NCBI GenBank assembly: GCA_013368315.1
Contig: JAACJM010000252.1
Span: forward strand, 53,778 to 117,777
Direction of reading: 5' to 3'
Origin: Tetrapyrgos nigripes
Taxonomy: Eukaryota; Basidiomycota; Agaricomycetes; Agaricales; Campanellaceae
Length of the DNA stretch: 64,000 nt
Of the stretch, positions 34,250 to 46,776 are shown in pieces. Positions within the stretch are counted from its first letter, which is position 1. Each line of letters starts with the position of its first letter. The notes under the pieces are model-generated. The model was given only the letters and a program-made list of their open reading frames with translations. It did no database searches and had not been told where the DNA came from. The translations under genes and the position numbers were made by a program.

Positions 34250-34640
34250 TACCTGATCCTTCTCTGAGAGTTCATGCTCAACTATTTCCGAGCCCACCCA
34301 AGAGCTAATATGTAAGTATAAGAATTACACTCGATATTGGTGTTGTTGTACAACAGATGAGTCCAAGAAGTCCAAAAAGAATCCACCGCGGGACCGAATA
34401 AATAATTTAAGGGGTCAAGGATATACGGATAATTGTGACGGGCCACGGCCGTTCTTCTTCCAACTTATTTAGTGATAGCTAGTCATGGATCAGGGGAAGG
34501 TATGCAGCGCGTAGGTATAACAGTACATCAAGTAATACATAGTACATGAAGATCAGTCTGTAAGTGCCGGTAAGTCAGATATTGGTCAGATAGCAGGAGG
34601 AGACAGAGCAAGAACTTGCCTGAAGGCTGAGCCTGAAAGC

Positions 34641-35240
34641 TCAAAGATCTGCAAGGCTGCGATGCTTATCACGGCGATAAGTACCGTCATCCAGCTCAAT
34701 GCCATCAACGTCGTCTATTTGAGTCATATTGGTTTGTGTGCGGTCGCTTCGTGGCTGACTGGCTGGTTTCCAGGAAGAGAAAGCCGTGTCGCCACCGCTT
34801 TTCTCTGTGAGTAATCTCAACCGATAAGATATTGTCATCGCTTTGAAAGTGATACCGATGACTGGAACGACCAGGTCGAGGAAGATGTATTGGATGTCTG
34901 AGGAGAAGGTCAGAAACTACGGGTACTTGAGCTGGGCGACTTACTCGTTCTACAACAAGAAGAGTATAAGAAGGAGCACCTCGATCAAGAGCTGAAGTGC
35001 TGCAGCTTCAACCATCGTCCTCATTAACCAAGTCAAGCGAACTCCCCCGTAACTGGTGAGGTTAGAGTCAGGCTGAGCATTGCAAAACCAGGGACGGCAC
35101 TCACGTTCTCAAATTGGCACCAACAGTCTTCCGGTAATTCCGATAAATAGCGTAAACCATAAGCCCGGTCGTGAGGAGGTTTTGGACGACCGCGACAGCG
35201 TAGAAAGTAGTCAATACCCAAGTTCACTACACTTTGCAGA
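34641..35240 (-). pseudogene. truncated paralogue of the DUF6534-like membrane protein
   Basis: Exons corresponding to the C-terminal third of the gene at 1059-2642 are present in order: AVAVVQNLLTTGLMVYAIYR (near 35100-35210), VRLTWLMRTMVEAAALQLLI (near 34990-35045), and DIQYIFLDLVVPVIGITF with YRLRLLTEKSGGDTAFSSW, ending at 34641. The 5' two thirds are absent beyond about 35240, and a TAG interrupts the last hydrophobic segment near 34945. Splice sites are largely kept, so this is a DNA-level duplication rather than a retrocopy. Confidence 0.75.
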
Positions 35241-36655
35241 TGTATGTCCACCTATGCATTTGACTGCTTGGCTAATCCCTGTTTGAGATAGGAAAAACTA
35301 TTACCCTCTTCATAACAATTTGTGGAGCCAAGTATTTGAAATTAACTTCTTTTTTCCCCCCAGTCAGGTTCACTATGCCCAAAATGCACAGGTAAATGTT
35401 TGCACTCTCTTTTGTGCTATGTGATATTTCACTCAATCACCCTCTCAGTAATTCCACTTATACATGTTCTATTCCTTGGGTCAATCTCACTGTAAAAGTG
35501 ATCTCAGGGGAGCAAAAAGGTACCCTTGGCTTAGTGAAGGATGTCTGCTGACATGACATGGCCACTGGCTTAAAGCTTCACATTGAGCTACAGAAATGGA
35601 CTCCATATGGGGCAAACCCCACTGTCTGGCTGGATTACTCTCTTGTTTGTCTTCCTGGGTGAATAATTTTCTTATCTTTAGTCAGACAAATGTTGATATC
35701 TATATGATTAGTACAGGACAAACTCTTGCTCAAGATTTTCCCCTTGCCCCCTCACAGGAATATTTTTGGCCTTTACTTGACCCTCCTCCCATTCATGTGC
35801 CATATGTGCCTCAACCAAACCCAGATGCTCCTGTCAGAGATTCAACACCTATGCCTTCAGAGGTTGAAACTCAACCAATGGATATTTGGAACCCTCATTA
35901 TGAGCCAGAGGTAAGTACTGTGATCTTTATGGATATTTTTTGAATGTGAAATGTTAAATCATGTCCTAGTTTGGGCCAGCTCAGCCATCTCATTGGATCT
36001 TCTATCCAGCCTGGTTTCAGTTGTAATGCTTATTACAAATGGACCTGTCTATCATCATGGACAACAGGTCATAGACAGCAACAGTTCCCCAGTATGAGCT
36101 TCATCCTGTCCACATTGAAGGCCACAGAATTTTTATCCGTGGTGTTGGTGGTTGTGAACGTAACTTATGCACAGATGAAATAGCAGAGCCCTGCCCTTCC
36201 CTTGCCCCTAACCATGATCTTGGCCTTCTGACCATTATCAGGGATTCTCACACTGGAACACTTGTTCGACGTGTCTACCATCATCAGCCACAGACTTTTC
36301 ACCAAATCCTTGTCGCAAAAATGCATAATCTCAGTTGTTCTAATGAGTCCCTTCAGCAGGATACATTACTCAGTGTGCTTCCTGAAGATGTGGTGAAAGT
36401 TAAAGAGACAGGTGTGGACATTTTGAGTTGGTGTGTTTCAACGTGAGCGAAAGGCAGGGAAGAGACAAAAAGGAATTAGCGACAACTGACTGTCCATTAA
36501 ATATGGCTGTTAAATCAGATCATTTTTGTGTGAAAATTAACCTGGTGCAATTGGTGCCCGCACTTGGCAGTGAGGAGTCAAATGGCCGTGCCAGGCCACA
36601 GGTCGCTGAGTCCGATGGACGGACCAGAATGCATGTGGGTTAGTACTTACCTTGG
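35241..36655. other. unrecognised, probably transposon-derived
   Basis: A plus-strand ORF at 35596-35943 has a plausible internal splice (ends AG|GTAAGT near 35911, acceptor CCTAG near 35970) and a downstream open stretch to about 36448 containing GHRIFIRGVGGCERNLC. I recognise no family and the reading frames are interrupted (for example a TGA near 36002). It resembles in texture the unidentified plus ORFs at 6.8-8.7 kb. Confidence 0.3.
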
Positions 36656-36659
36656 CGCT

Positions 36660-38011
36660 AATTGTTGAACGAGATTCAGTGAGATAGGAAGAACCCTGTG
36701 AGTCCAAGTCTGAGTCAGTGTTTAAACAAGGAAACAAGGGGAAAAGTTAAACACATTGTGATTAAAATTACACACAGAGACTCTATTTGTATTCCTTGTG
36801 AAAGGACTTGAAGGATGAGGGAGAAGAAGACCATGCTCAGGCTCTGAGCCTGAGGATGAGTTGAATGAAGGGATTCAATTTGGATAGGTTCAGCATCCCA
36901 TTCCAGAAGCGGAAGCCACTGCTCTCTTGGCAACATGCACATTGAGCCAATATGACCGTGAGCACCACATCTGAAGTCCCCGGGATAAGGGGATAGGGTT
37001 TAGTATGGTCCACCTTAGCGTTGACACCATGCTTCTGCTGCCAAGCCGTAACTTGTGCTCTGTACGCAGTCTGACCAGCCGGAGTGTTGGGTTGTTGTGG
37101 GAGGGAGTCCAGCTGGTTGCGTATGTCCTGACGTTCTTGTTCAGATGATGGTGGGAGAGAAGAGAATCTGGCTGGGTTCCATGAAGTGACACGTTGATAG
37201 ACCACAGGCTGGGAACCCGTTCGTCCAGTATTATTGAAGTGAGGTGGAGGTGGCATGTCATTGATTGTGGTCATTGCCATTGCACGACGAAGGGGAGCTG
37301 TGGGGGAAGATGGTTGGGCCAGTATACACATGTTCTTCAACTCCTCTAATTGCCTGGTGACTGCGTCGTCAGACATCAGGCAATGTGAGTGACCACGTCA
37401 GCTGACAGCCCAGTTACTTTGCCCAAGTACATGTCCCAATTGCCAAAGTCACCCTGCAACTGGTCCTGCAGTGCGTCTGGCAGGTTCTGCTGAACCTGGC
37501 CCAAGTATGTCGTGCTGGTTGCCAAATCCACTCCCACACCCTGGGCCAATTCCCTTGCTTTTTCTGCCCATGCCACATGTGATAAAACCTCTCTGCCATA
37601 CCGCTCAACCTTCCTTCCTACCTCCTCTTCAGCTAGCTTATGCCCCAATAGCTCCACCTCATACTGTTCCTTTGTTTTCCTGACCACTTTCACCCTCGGC
37701 CAACATGCCTCGAATGCTGTTATGAATGAAGGGAGCGTAGCCTTCTTTTCCGCTGAGAGATCGTCAAACCATTCATCAGCGGCACCACCTGTCACACAGT
37801 ACAATTGACATGTCACAACAGCTTTGTCGTCGTCGATCTTGGACTTCAAGATTGACCGTTGCCACGTGTGAAGGAAGTCGTGCGGGTTCTCCTTTGGATT
37901 AGACCCGTCCCCAATGAACAGCTCTATGTCTGCCATTGGCTCAGTCGATTTCATGCCAATGCTGCACACATCACATGCTGTTTTCCTTTTTGGGAGTGTG
38001 TTGTCCCACAC
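36660..38011 (-). pseudogene. Ty3/gypsy-type gag, frameshifted
   Basis: The upstream frame (38011 to 37376) has the retrotransposon gag pattern of basidiomycete chromoviruses: IELFIGDGSNPKENPHDFLH, ADEWFDDLSAEKKATLPSF, ALEACWPRVK-like spacing and VGRKVERYGREVLSHVAWA. A stop/frameshift at 37376 passes to a second frame (to 36837) with QLEELKNMCIL and KVDHTKPYPLIPGTSDV, where the zinc knuckle would begin; only a partial Cys pattern (CACCQES) remains. No pol follows, so this is an isolated gag remnant. Confidence 0.75.
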
Positions 38012-41000
38012 TGAACCCCAGTAAGCTCATTTTGCAACAAAGAAGTGCTTGTCACGAGTTCCTTTCCTATTAGGGACTTATTGCACTCCCCTTAATCCTC
38101 TCTGCTGTTTTGAGAGCTGCACGTCAACTATCAGACACATTTTGAACATCTGTATTACTTCCAATCCTGCAGTGAACCCTTCTCTTTTTTTTTTTTGTGT
38201 CTGTGCTGTTCTGTTCCCCTTTTTAGGATGACACTTTCCCATGAAATCAAGCTGCCTGCTCAACAGCTCTTCCACCGTTTAATCCTTTCCTTCCCCCTGT
38301 TTCTATTGATATGCTGAAACATTCCAATCATCAGTTATAAACTCGCCCTGCTCAGGTACTCTTGTTCCTTTCCTTCTTCAGCTGCTCCTTGATGTTGTCC
38401 ATGTCAGTGTGGATCAAAGGGTTGCTTGTTCCTAACTATGGTTGCGACTTCCATCTGTCAACCTCAACACTCTCTTTCTCTTTTGCCAAAACTCTAGGCT
38501 ACAGCAGTGACTCCTCATTAGATTCCTCAACCTTCTGGATGTCTGTAACCATTCAAGTTTCCAGTGAGGTGGTCACTGCATCACTCCCCTTCAAGGTCAT
38601 TTCCAATGGATTCTCCACTGTCAGTGTTGTATTGGCTTCCAATATTCAGTCTGCTTTACAACGAATGTTGAAACCTCATCTCTCTGATGCTCTAGTCACT
38701 GCTGCCCCTCTCAGCTGTTATCCTCAATCCTCCTTGATCCCATTTCCATTGAGCTATGCTTTCCTGTCAGGTTCTGCAGGCAGCAGTGTTCAATCTGCCC
38801 CAGTTTTCTTGCCTGGTGATGGTCTTAACCAATTTAGTAAGTTGCTTGCATTACTCCTTTTGGTGACTTCTTACTTGGCACAGTGTCCTTGGGCTCCACA
38901 CGGACCCCAGTCCCTTATGCCAGCATGATGTCAAGTTTTTCAGTTGCCTCACCTTCATCTCTTTATTCTTCCTGGTCATCACCAAACCCTCTCGGTCCAC
39001 CCTCCTCACCCACTAGCATGATGTCTAAGTTTTCTGTTGCCTTGCCCTCTAGAGGTGAAGTTGCTGGTCATGATTACTTTTGCTTTTATTGTGAACTCCC
39101 ATCTGATTTGCTCTTTTGCAGGCTCTACTTCTTCAACTCCATTTTTGTCTGTACCGTCAGACATTGACAGCTTTCATAGTTTTTCTGATGGAAATCCATT
39201 GCCTGTATCAAATCTTTCGTCTCATTCACCCTCTGTATCTTTAGATCATAGTCGTAATGTCACTTTTATGTGTTCACCTCTCAGTGAACCAGTAATAGGT
39301 CATCACCTACTGGTTGAGAACTTTTAATGTGCATGTTTACCAAACCATCTGTTAAGGGTTCAGCTGCCTCACCTTTTACTGAAAGTGTTGATGTTTTATG
39401 TTCTATTGCTTCAGCACGCAGTGTGTGCACTGACAGATTTATTACTGCTAAAGATCACCAGTTGCCTTTACTTTATCATATGCTGAATGTTCAGTGCGTT
39501 GGTTCCAAATCTTCAGGCCACATTGATATGTCTAATGGGTTTTTGACCTCTGAGCAGATGGTTAGTTTCTGCATCAATGTGATTTGTGGTGCAGACAGTA
39601 AGCAGTTGAGCTGAGACAATCTTCTTCTTGCTTGTGCTTCTGTCAGTATTGTTCACTTATTCTCTGTTAAATCACTCAGAAGGCAATGCAAGAAAGCTCT
39701 CAACAATTTCTCTCACTGCTCTCCAACCATGTCCCAAACAAGAGTGTATCTTGACCAACTCCTACAGCCATTCTTTGGCTCACATCTTGAAAGTTTCTTG
39801 ATTTCCATATCTCCAGTTCTCTCACTCTTCGTTTCTTCACTGGGAAACCTCACAACACCGACCTTGATGTTTATTGCTCGGCAACTAATGTCATTGCACT
39901 GGGCAACTGACTAACAAGCTTTGGCTACAGCTTCATGGGTCCTTCTGCTGGGAACACTGACTTCCAACCAACAGTAGAAGAGAAGACAGGAAGGGTATGA
40001 GCTGACTATAATGGAGACAGCATTTCTGGCATCTACAACTTCATCAACGATGATGGCTCAAAAGTGCAAATTATTGGTTGTGCACATTCACAACTAGAGG
40101 TCATTCTGAATTTTCATTCCAGTAAGTCATTGCCCTGTTGCCCGACTGTTACTTTGCTCATTGTGAGTTGGAAGCCTGCGTGATGAATGTTATCTTGTCT
40201 CACTATGCAGTTTCACTGTTCCCCTGATTGACCCTTTTGGGAGGGACCACAATACGCTTGAAACAAGAAGACACAGCTACAGCCCCTATAACCAAATACG
40301 AGCAGTGAGGATGGACCATTGTGGAAACCATCTCAACAAGCACACATTTAGATGTCAATTCAGAGTTATCATGGGTAATACACAAAGTAGGGGACCAATA
40401 CTGCAAGGTGATACTGATGTCTGAAAAGGCTGCTGCGAGTTCAAGAAGGTTGCAGGACCCAATATTTTTAAATGGTTGGAATATTGTGAAGGAAGGGAAC
40501 AGTAAATGTGCTTTGGCGTTCAGTGTCCTACACGGTGACAACACATGCAGACTCACTGTATCAAATCTGTGGCTACAAATGCAAAGGTATGATGCTTGGC
40601 CTCCTTTTCACGTTCACAGCTAAAGCAAAATTTAGTACACAGATGGAAGAGCCAGTTACTAGTCAATATGATAACATGCTAGCATGCAGCTGCTAGGAAT
40701 TGACCAAGTTTGGGCTGGTTTGCTTGAACTGGTACAATGCCTGGACCTTAGCAAGGGGCTGCTAGTGGGCAGAAGCTGCAGCAAAGGTCTTTTGAAGTGG
40801 TGTAGATAGTTGTAAGTAGTGTTGTATAGCCATGTGTACTCGTAGTGATGTAGGTACGAGTGAATAGAATTGAATAGTTAATCAGCGGGGGTCAACATTG
40901 ACTGGTTGACCATTAAACTGATAAGCTAAAGCAAAGGTCCTATTGTGAAAAATAACACAATGGGGTACATGAGTGAGTATTTACATCTTATATACCTAAG

Positions 41001-41937
41001 TAGTGCTATGCTAGGCTGTGCAAATGAGTCATAAGGACTCATCTGGAGTAATAATGTGCAATGCTATGTAATGAGTCATCTGAGAAATAAATAAGTAATG
41101 CTATGTATGTAGTTACCATCTATGCACAGGCTTGGGTCTGGATAATGTGTCTGGGCTGGTCTAGAACTTGTTCAGATTGTAACAGCAGCACTGCTTTGCT
41201 GTCATCAGTTCCAGCCAGGGTTCTCAACACACGAGAAACTGTGATCTGGATTAAACTGCTATCTTGTGTCACGGACATCAGCATCACATCGAATGTAATT
41301 CTGAAGGTATGAGACTTAAATCCTCTCAACATAGCTGCTGCTGCTAATCATGTCTACAGTTCCAGTTGACAACAACGAAACTAGTTCTTAATTTTATTGA
41401 TGATTCCAACAATGACCTTGGTCTTCCCAAGGCGTTTACAGAAATGGGAAATGACGTTGACTCATACATTGATGGAACATTGGGATCCTTTGAGGTCCAA
41501 GTCACTTTTTGTGGGCAACCAAAAGGCAACATTGGTTATTTGATTGGACACCTACTTACTCATATCCTTACACTTGTCTATGATCACCAGTTATTTGATT
41601 TGAAACCCACTTGTTCATATCCTTACACTTGAGTTGGGTTACCTGACACCCCTGTGGTGGTTTACATATATGCTAATGTTTAGTTCAAGTGGCTGAAGTT
41701 AACTGGTGTGAATGGTAGTGGGCTTTGCTGCCCCACAGTTATTGTGTCTTTAGGTATCAAAAAAATACTATTCCCACTACCATATAGGTTACGAGGCTGA
41801 AGAATGAGGACGAGTTCTTTACACTGCGTTTCCACGTGTGGCTATGTTGAGTTTGTCCCAATTCCCTCTGTCTGTCTCAATCAAATTTCTTTCCGATTTT
41901 CTCTGGTAATAGAGAATATGCACCCCTATTCTTGTAA
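38012..41937. other. unrecognised AT-richer DNA with degraded plus-strand ORFs
   Basis: Plus-strand ORFs at 38362-38928, 38883-39327, 39327-39614 and about 40321-40623 are short, overlapping and Ser-rich, with no recognised domain. 41366-41632 carries LDSNNDLGLPKAFTEM-like coding texture after a possible CTACAG acceptor. The sequence TATCCTTACACTTG is directly repeated near 41567 and 41617. I read this as old transposon DNA, but cannot name the family. Confidence 0.3.
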
Positions 41938-42068
41938 CACACCGAAAAGACAAAAATATCCACTCGATGGATAGATCACATCACTACTACTGATATAAGA
42001 TATATCTGTAAAAAAGTGTGTTTCTGTACGCCTTTCTGCTGAGCGGATATTTTTGTATTTTCAGTGTG
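41938..42068. mobile_element. 131-bp palindromic MITE, copy 2
   Basis: Same length and nearly the same sequence as 26144-26274; flanks are TAA on both sides (41935-41937 and 42069-42071). TIRs have a few C-to-T/G-to-A changes against copy 1 (CACACCG against CACGCCG). Confidence 0.8.
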
Positions 42069-42239
42069 TAAGTATTCCCTTTTCAAGAGCTCAAGGGCTG
42101 TATCTTCTTCTCATGTATATTGATTATAGCTCTGAGCCTCTGATTCTACACAATGATCTACACTCTAGTACTTTTCTCAGAAATTGAACCAGCAATATCC
42201 GTTTTTTATTGAATATCTTCACTGGAGTGTGGTCTAGCA

Positions 42240-42420
42240 TCTTAAATTTGAACTCACCGGACTCGTTTCCGCCACGCTCAGCACTGGCCCACACCCCTTC
42301 ATAGTGGGTCTTAATGCCCAAATGCTTCCCAAATCTTGAGTGGCTCGTTTTGCACCAATTTTGCGCTTGTCACATGCAGTTTCCTTTTTGGGTGTCTGCC
42401 ACACTATCATAGTCGATCGC
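42240..42420 (-). pseudogene. leader/gag-start fragment related to 37.9 kb
   Basis: On the minus strand the phrase VWQTPKKETACDKRKIG resembles the start of the gag at 38011 (MWDNTLPKRKTACDVCSIG). The rest of gag is missing. A small remnant only. Confidence 0.4.
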
Positions 42421-42553
42421 CTTCCTGTTGGAAACAGGGCCTGATGATGGCACCAACAATTACCCTCTGCTAAGCATTTGAAGAAAGTAGGAATAGTGAC
42501 CATGCATAGCATTCTGGAGAAATTGGAGCCTTCACATACCACGGTGCAAGTGG

Positions 42554-43081
42554 CAAGAGGTGTGCAGACAGTTATGGCCAGACTGGACATTCCTTTTGGG
42601 TTTTAAGGTCAGCCAGACCTCCCCCCCCTCCCCCCCTCCTTCCTAAAAAGGAAAGAGATAAGATAAATTTTCGCTTACAAATCATCAAATCAAGTCACTT
42701 TTCCCTCCAGACCACCTTATAGACCCTCTACTGACCTAAAGACACAACAAAGGAGTGATAAATGCTAATGTGGGACCCATTTTCTTGAGGTAGCAAATAT
42801 TTTTCAAAGAAAAGTTCATTATGTCAGACCACTGACGACATCACTATTGTGAGAACTATATACCATTTCAACAGGATTCCACCTAAATAAGGCATATCAA
42901 GCATGTCTTCTATCTGTTTTTACCCTCCAAGTGTATTTCTGATACTTTGAAGCAGAGATGATGCCAGAAATTTGGTCTATACACTCTCTAGAGCACGATG
43001 TACTTTTGGGTCATAAGCCCTCTCCAGACCCCCTCCCCTCCCCAAGGTCCGGTCTCAGGTAGACCGGCTGCACACCTCTTG
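42554..43081. mobile_element. hAT-like MITE, uninterrupted copy
   Basis: 528 bp with exact 14-base TIRs CAAGAGGTGTGCAG / CTGCACACCTCTTG and the eight-base duplication GCAAGTGG on both sides (42546-42553 and 43082-43089). Subterminal C-rich tracts and the TTCCTAAAAAGGAAAGAGAT block match the split copy at 5381-18532; no coding capacity. Confidence 0.88.
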
Positions 43082-43089
43082 GCAAGTGG

Positions 43090-45019
43090 GTCAAGTGAAG
43101 GCCACACTAGCTATTTAGTTTCAACAGATGTCATTTACTTTTCGGTATTGCTTATAGCGTTAACTAGGATTGTATCACAATGGCAAATGTACGCCACTAA
43201 ACAGACTGATACCAATGGTAGCGGGCTTTGCTGCCCTAGAGGGGCTGACCCTGCGCCGGTTATTTTCATGTACTCTACTAGTTGAAAAAAATTCGTTGTT
43301 GGGTACGGCAGCTCTGCCTGTACAGGTACGGGTCGGCGTGGGTTTCCAAATCTGGATCCGTGCCTGTGCCCGTTGGACCCTTACCCTTACCCGTGGCAAC
43401 CCATCCACCCCGTGCTTTTCACTAATATCCGGATACGATACGAGGAACGAGTAGAGTACAAACGGATAAGATAACGATTCGGTGCAAGTAGTTACACTTT
43501 GTTTGTTTGTACCTAGTTAACTAAGGCTTCACATTTGTCCTGTCACCGTCAACCCAGTTCCAGTGAACCGTTTTCTCGTCTTTTTTCAGCCCACCCACCA
43601 CTCCCTCGGCTTTTGGGACGTCAGGATTCCTATCCGAAGATGGTCTTGACCCCTGAAACAGCCCAAGGCCTCGGCCTCGCTAGCCGTTGGCGGTATTTCC
43701 TTGCAAGGATTTTCCCGCACTGGTCACGTGCCCCTAGCTCGGGCCGAGCCCTTCTCCAAACCCTCGCTTGTAGCATTGAGCTTTGTCTTTTGTTAACCCT
43801 TTCTTTGTCACTAGTATCAAACACCGGTTACTAGTGTTTGATACCTTATGTTCTACTGTTTACTATGAAAACCCAGTTATCTTATCATGAATAGATACAA
43901 GGCGGTGCCTCTTCTGATGAAAAAGATGTTTGTTCCAGTTACATATGACTATCCGTGGCTTCTTGCTCCATTGATTGTTCATCTCGGAGAACACAGCATC
44001 TGTAACCTCTGAACCCTTGATGACAAGGACGCACAGGGTTCGACAAGTATCATAATCCCAATACATCATGCATCCAACAAAAATACCACCTTGCTTTGCT
44101 TCCATCTCTGTCCATCTTTGTGATGTTTCGATATTTTCAGAGCTGATTTGGGGGACACAGAGCTAATTAATTGCGAAATAATATTATGGCACCTGAGGTA
44201 TCTATTCAAGGTGGCAATGCCAGAATTTTTGAGGCTCTATTCAAAGAAATGCAGATAGTTGGACAGAGATGGTCCCATTGCTCACGGTGTCGGCAATCGA
44301 CAAACTTCGTGTCTCCACGTCATGATAAACCGGCCTCGTTACATAATATATACACCCACAGACCATCCTTGCCTTCGAATTCCCTTGTACCTTGCTTGTA
44401 CCCTCGCCGTACGCATCATCTGCGGGAAAAGAAGCGATGAGTCAATCCTGGCATCATTGATCAGGGCTGATCGGAATAGAACCTTCTAGAGAATCTTTTA
44501 CGCCGTCTGGTCCATCCGAGTCGTCCATCCCAAGCCCATCTTTTCCCGGATCCCGGGCGTACCAGTTCGTGGTCCTAGCCCGGGTAATACACTCCTCCTC
44601 CTCATGCAGAAATAGAATCGGCGCTTACAAGCTGTGGCCATCGAATGCTGATGTCCTACCGATTCCATTCTCTGATACATAAATGGGTTGTAGGCAGTTA
44701 GTTTTGGATTAGTTCCGAAGCTCAATCTTATCTGGGACGGTACGATTACTGTAAAGTAAGACCGTATGACGGGTTTACGATTGATACAAGACACAATTTT
44801 TCTCGAACAAGCAAAGATAACATTGGAATGAGTGTAAAAACTGAGCTTAAATACACATCTTGTACACATCTACTGGGGCAAAGGGCCATCGCTTCGCGTG
44901 GCAAGTTACGAGGCCTTTTCACAGTCTATATATATCAGTCCATCTGTAAATACTCAGCTTGAGCTTTACAGACTTACAACACAACATGGGCATGGTTCCA
45001 CCCAAGTTCCACCTCCCTA
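43090..45019. other. intergenic, no gene recognised
   Basis: Short ORFs at 43535-43834 (plus) and 43863-44105 (minus) have no family I can support. A palindromic tract GTATCAAACACCGGTTACTAGTGTTTGATAC lies near 43816-43846 (written here only as its position and type: inverted repeat of GTATCAAACAC). A GC-richer tract follows at 44500-44590. Confidence 0.3.
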
Positions 45020-46008
45020 CCCGTCGAGGTAGAAGACGGGCAGCTGGGACTTTCTTGCCGCCGTGAACTGAAGGGTTGATTTTGTACCAGAATTTTTCGT
45101 TTGTGATTGGGTCCGGTCTGTTGGGAAGAAAAAATGGGTCAACGACGATGGCGGCATTGGGATGAGAAAGAGGGTAGTGAACTTACGAAGAATTAGCCCG
45201 TCCATGAATCTATACGATACGACATGTGTTAGTCTCTAGCTCATGAACTGAAAAGTTTTGGACACACCGGTAGATAGACGTCAGTCTCTGCTTTCCATCG
45301 ATACACGTCTTCGTCTCATTCCCATCGTCATCGGTGCTGACCACTGTCAAAACCGCCCGCGTGAGTTAGTCAAATAACATATACAAAGCAGTACCAAAAA
45401 AAAAAAGTGACACACCAAAGATAATGGGAGGAATGTAAAATTTTTTCAGGATACTGTCGATCAAGCCCGTCTGTTTTTCCTTCGTCCACACGACATCTAT
45501 CAGTGATAGTGAGCGACAATGACAAGTATAGTTGATTGGCACTCGCAGAAAGGGGGATCATGTGAAATGAAACAACATGGCCCGCAGCGCCGCCGTCAAA
45601 GGAAGGAAGGGAGAGAAGGGTTAAGGGTATTTGGGATAGAAATGAAAGAGAATAAAAGAGGCCAGGACAGGTACACATACCACGCTGGTACTCTGGCTCC
45701 AGGTTGACATCCCCACTATGCAACCACTATCTATCTGCTCTAGATTAATCAATACAACCACAACCACATACTCTAGTCAGCACCCTAAACTTGAAGAAAA
45801 AAGACGTATCTAGACCGCACCATACAATGTTTGAGCCGTATACGTCGCCCGAGGTGGTTTCAACTTTCAGGGCCTGTTGAAGTCTATACTCGTCTTCGTC
45901 ACGTTTTTCAGCTTTGATAGCCTGGCGCGCTTGTAAACTGGCAGCGTTTTGGGCGTCTGCGAGAGCGGTTTCTTCTTCGGAGTGTTCGGGTTGTTCGGGT
46001 TGGGACAT
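45020..46008 (-). pseudogene. DUF262-family gene, frameshifted copy
   Basis: On the minus strand the start MSQPEQPEHSEEETALADAQ and most exons are colinear with the copy at 49146. Two lesions break it: the end of exon 1 is altered (KVETTSGDVYG instead of a PPxATTYTVQTLY-type reading), and an 11-base insertion (GATAGTGGTTG) shifts exon 2 near 45715-45730. Homology to the other copy runs from about 46063 to 45020, including 65 bases upstream of the ATG with the (CT)n tract. The DGKQRLTSI exon is replaced or altered around 45300. Confidence 0.75.
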
Positions 46009-46063
46009 ATTGAGGAGAGAGAGAGAGAGAGGCTGAAAACAAGGGGAAGTCCCAAGTCTTGGA

Positions 46064-46776
46064 AGTTGTAGGAGTGGAACAAAGAAGGTGGGCTTTAAAG
46101 AGAAAAATAGGCGCCGCTGGGCTAGCCTCTTACAAGTTGCAATTGGGGTATTATCTCAGTGGGTACCGTGTTTTTACGGCTGTTGGCTGTTGGCTGTTGT
46201 CATTCTCAAGCTTAGCTCTCTCGTACGCCGCGTCTTGGTTTGGGTTTTGGGTTTAATACTCTATTTGTTGGACTTGGATGGTATTCGTTCGTTCGTTTAC
46301 ATAAATACACATATTCTTTCGATACTCTGTGCCATTGCATAAGTGTTGAGATTGGATATTGGATCCTCGCCATCCTCCGACTCCGAGTCGCAGCATCCTC
46401 CCATTCTAGATCTAGATCTATTCTCATCCTCAAGCTTGTGAGCGCGCATACAGTAAGTAGATACGTACATATATGTATACGTGTACGCCGGACGGACTGT
46501 ACCGTCGCATCCCTCGATAGCTGCGGTACAAGTTCAAAATTCAAAATTCAAAATCTCAATTTGGTGAAACAAGAAATTTAAATTATACGTAGGCAGGTGG
46601 CTAAGCCTAGCCCCCACCAGCCAGTTCTTTTTATACTTATACTTCCCTTCAAGTTCTACTTCAATACTTTCAATATTTCGATAATTTACACTGTAATTAC
46701 GCTTCTTCCCTTGAGCTTCGAACCTACGTTCCACCCTCACCCTTACCCATTCGTCAACCAATTCAAAATTTCAAAT
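46064..46776. other. intergenic, no gene recognised
   Basis: Includes a microsatellite-like TCTAGATCTAGATCT tract near 46407 and AAAATTCAAAATTCAAAATC near 46535. Presumably the 3' flank of adenylosuccinate synthetase. Confidence 0.4.

Noticed and set aside
38362..38928. 188-codon plus-strand ORF
   Set aside because: Ser/Leu-rich without any recognised motif, surrounded by broken frames; left as unrecognised DNA.
43863..44105. Possible KDZ-type transposase fragment on the minus strand
   Set aside because: Only a loose Cys pattern; no CxC domain or catalytic motif could be supported.
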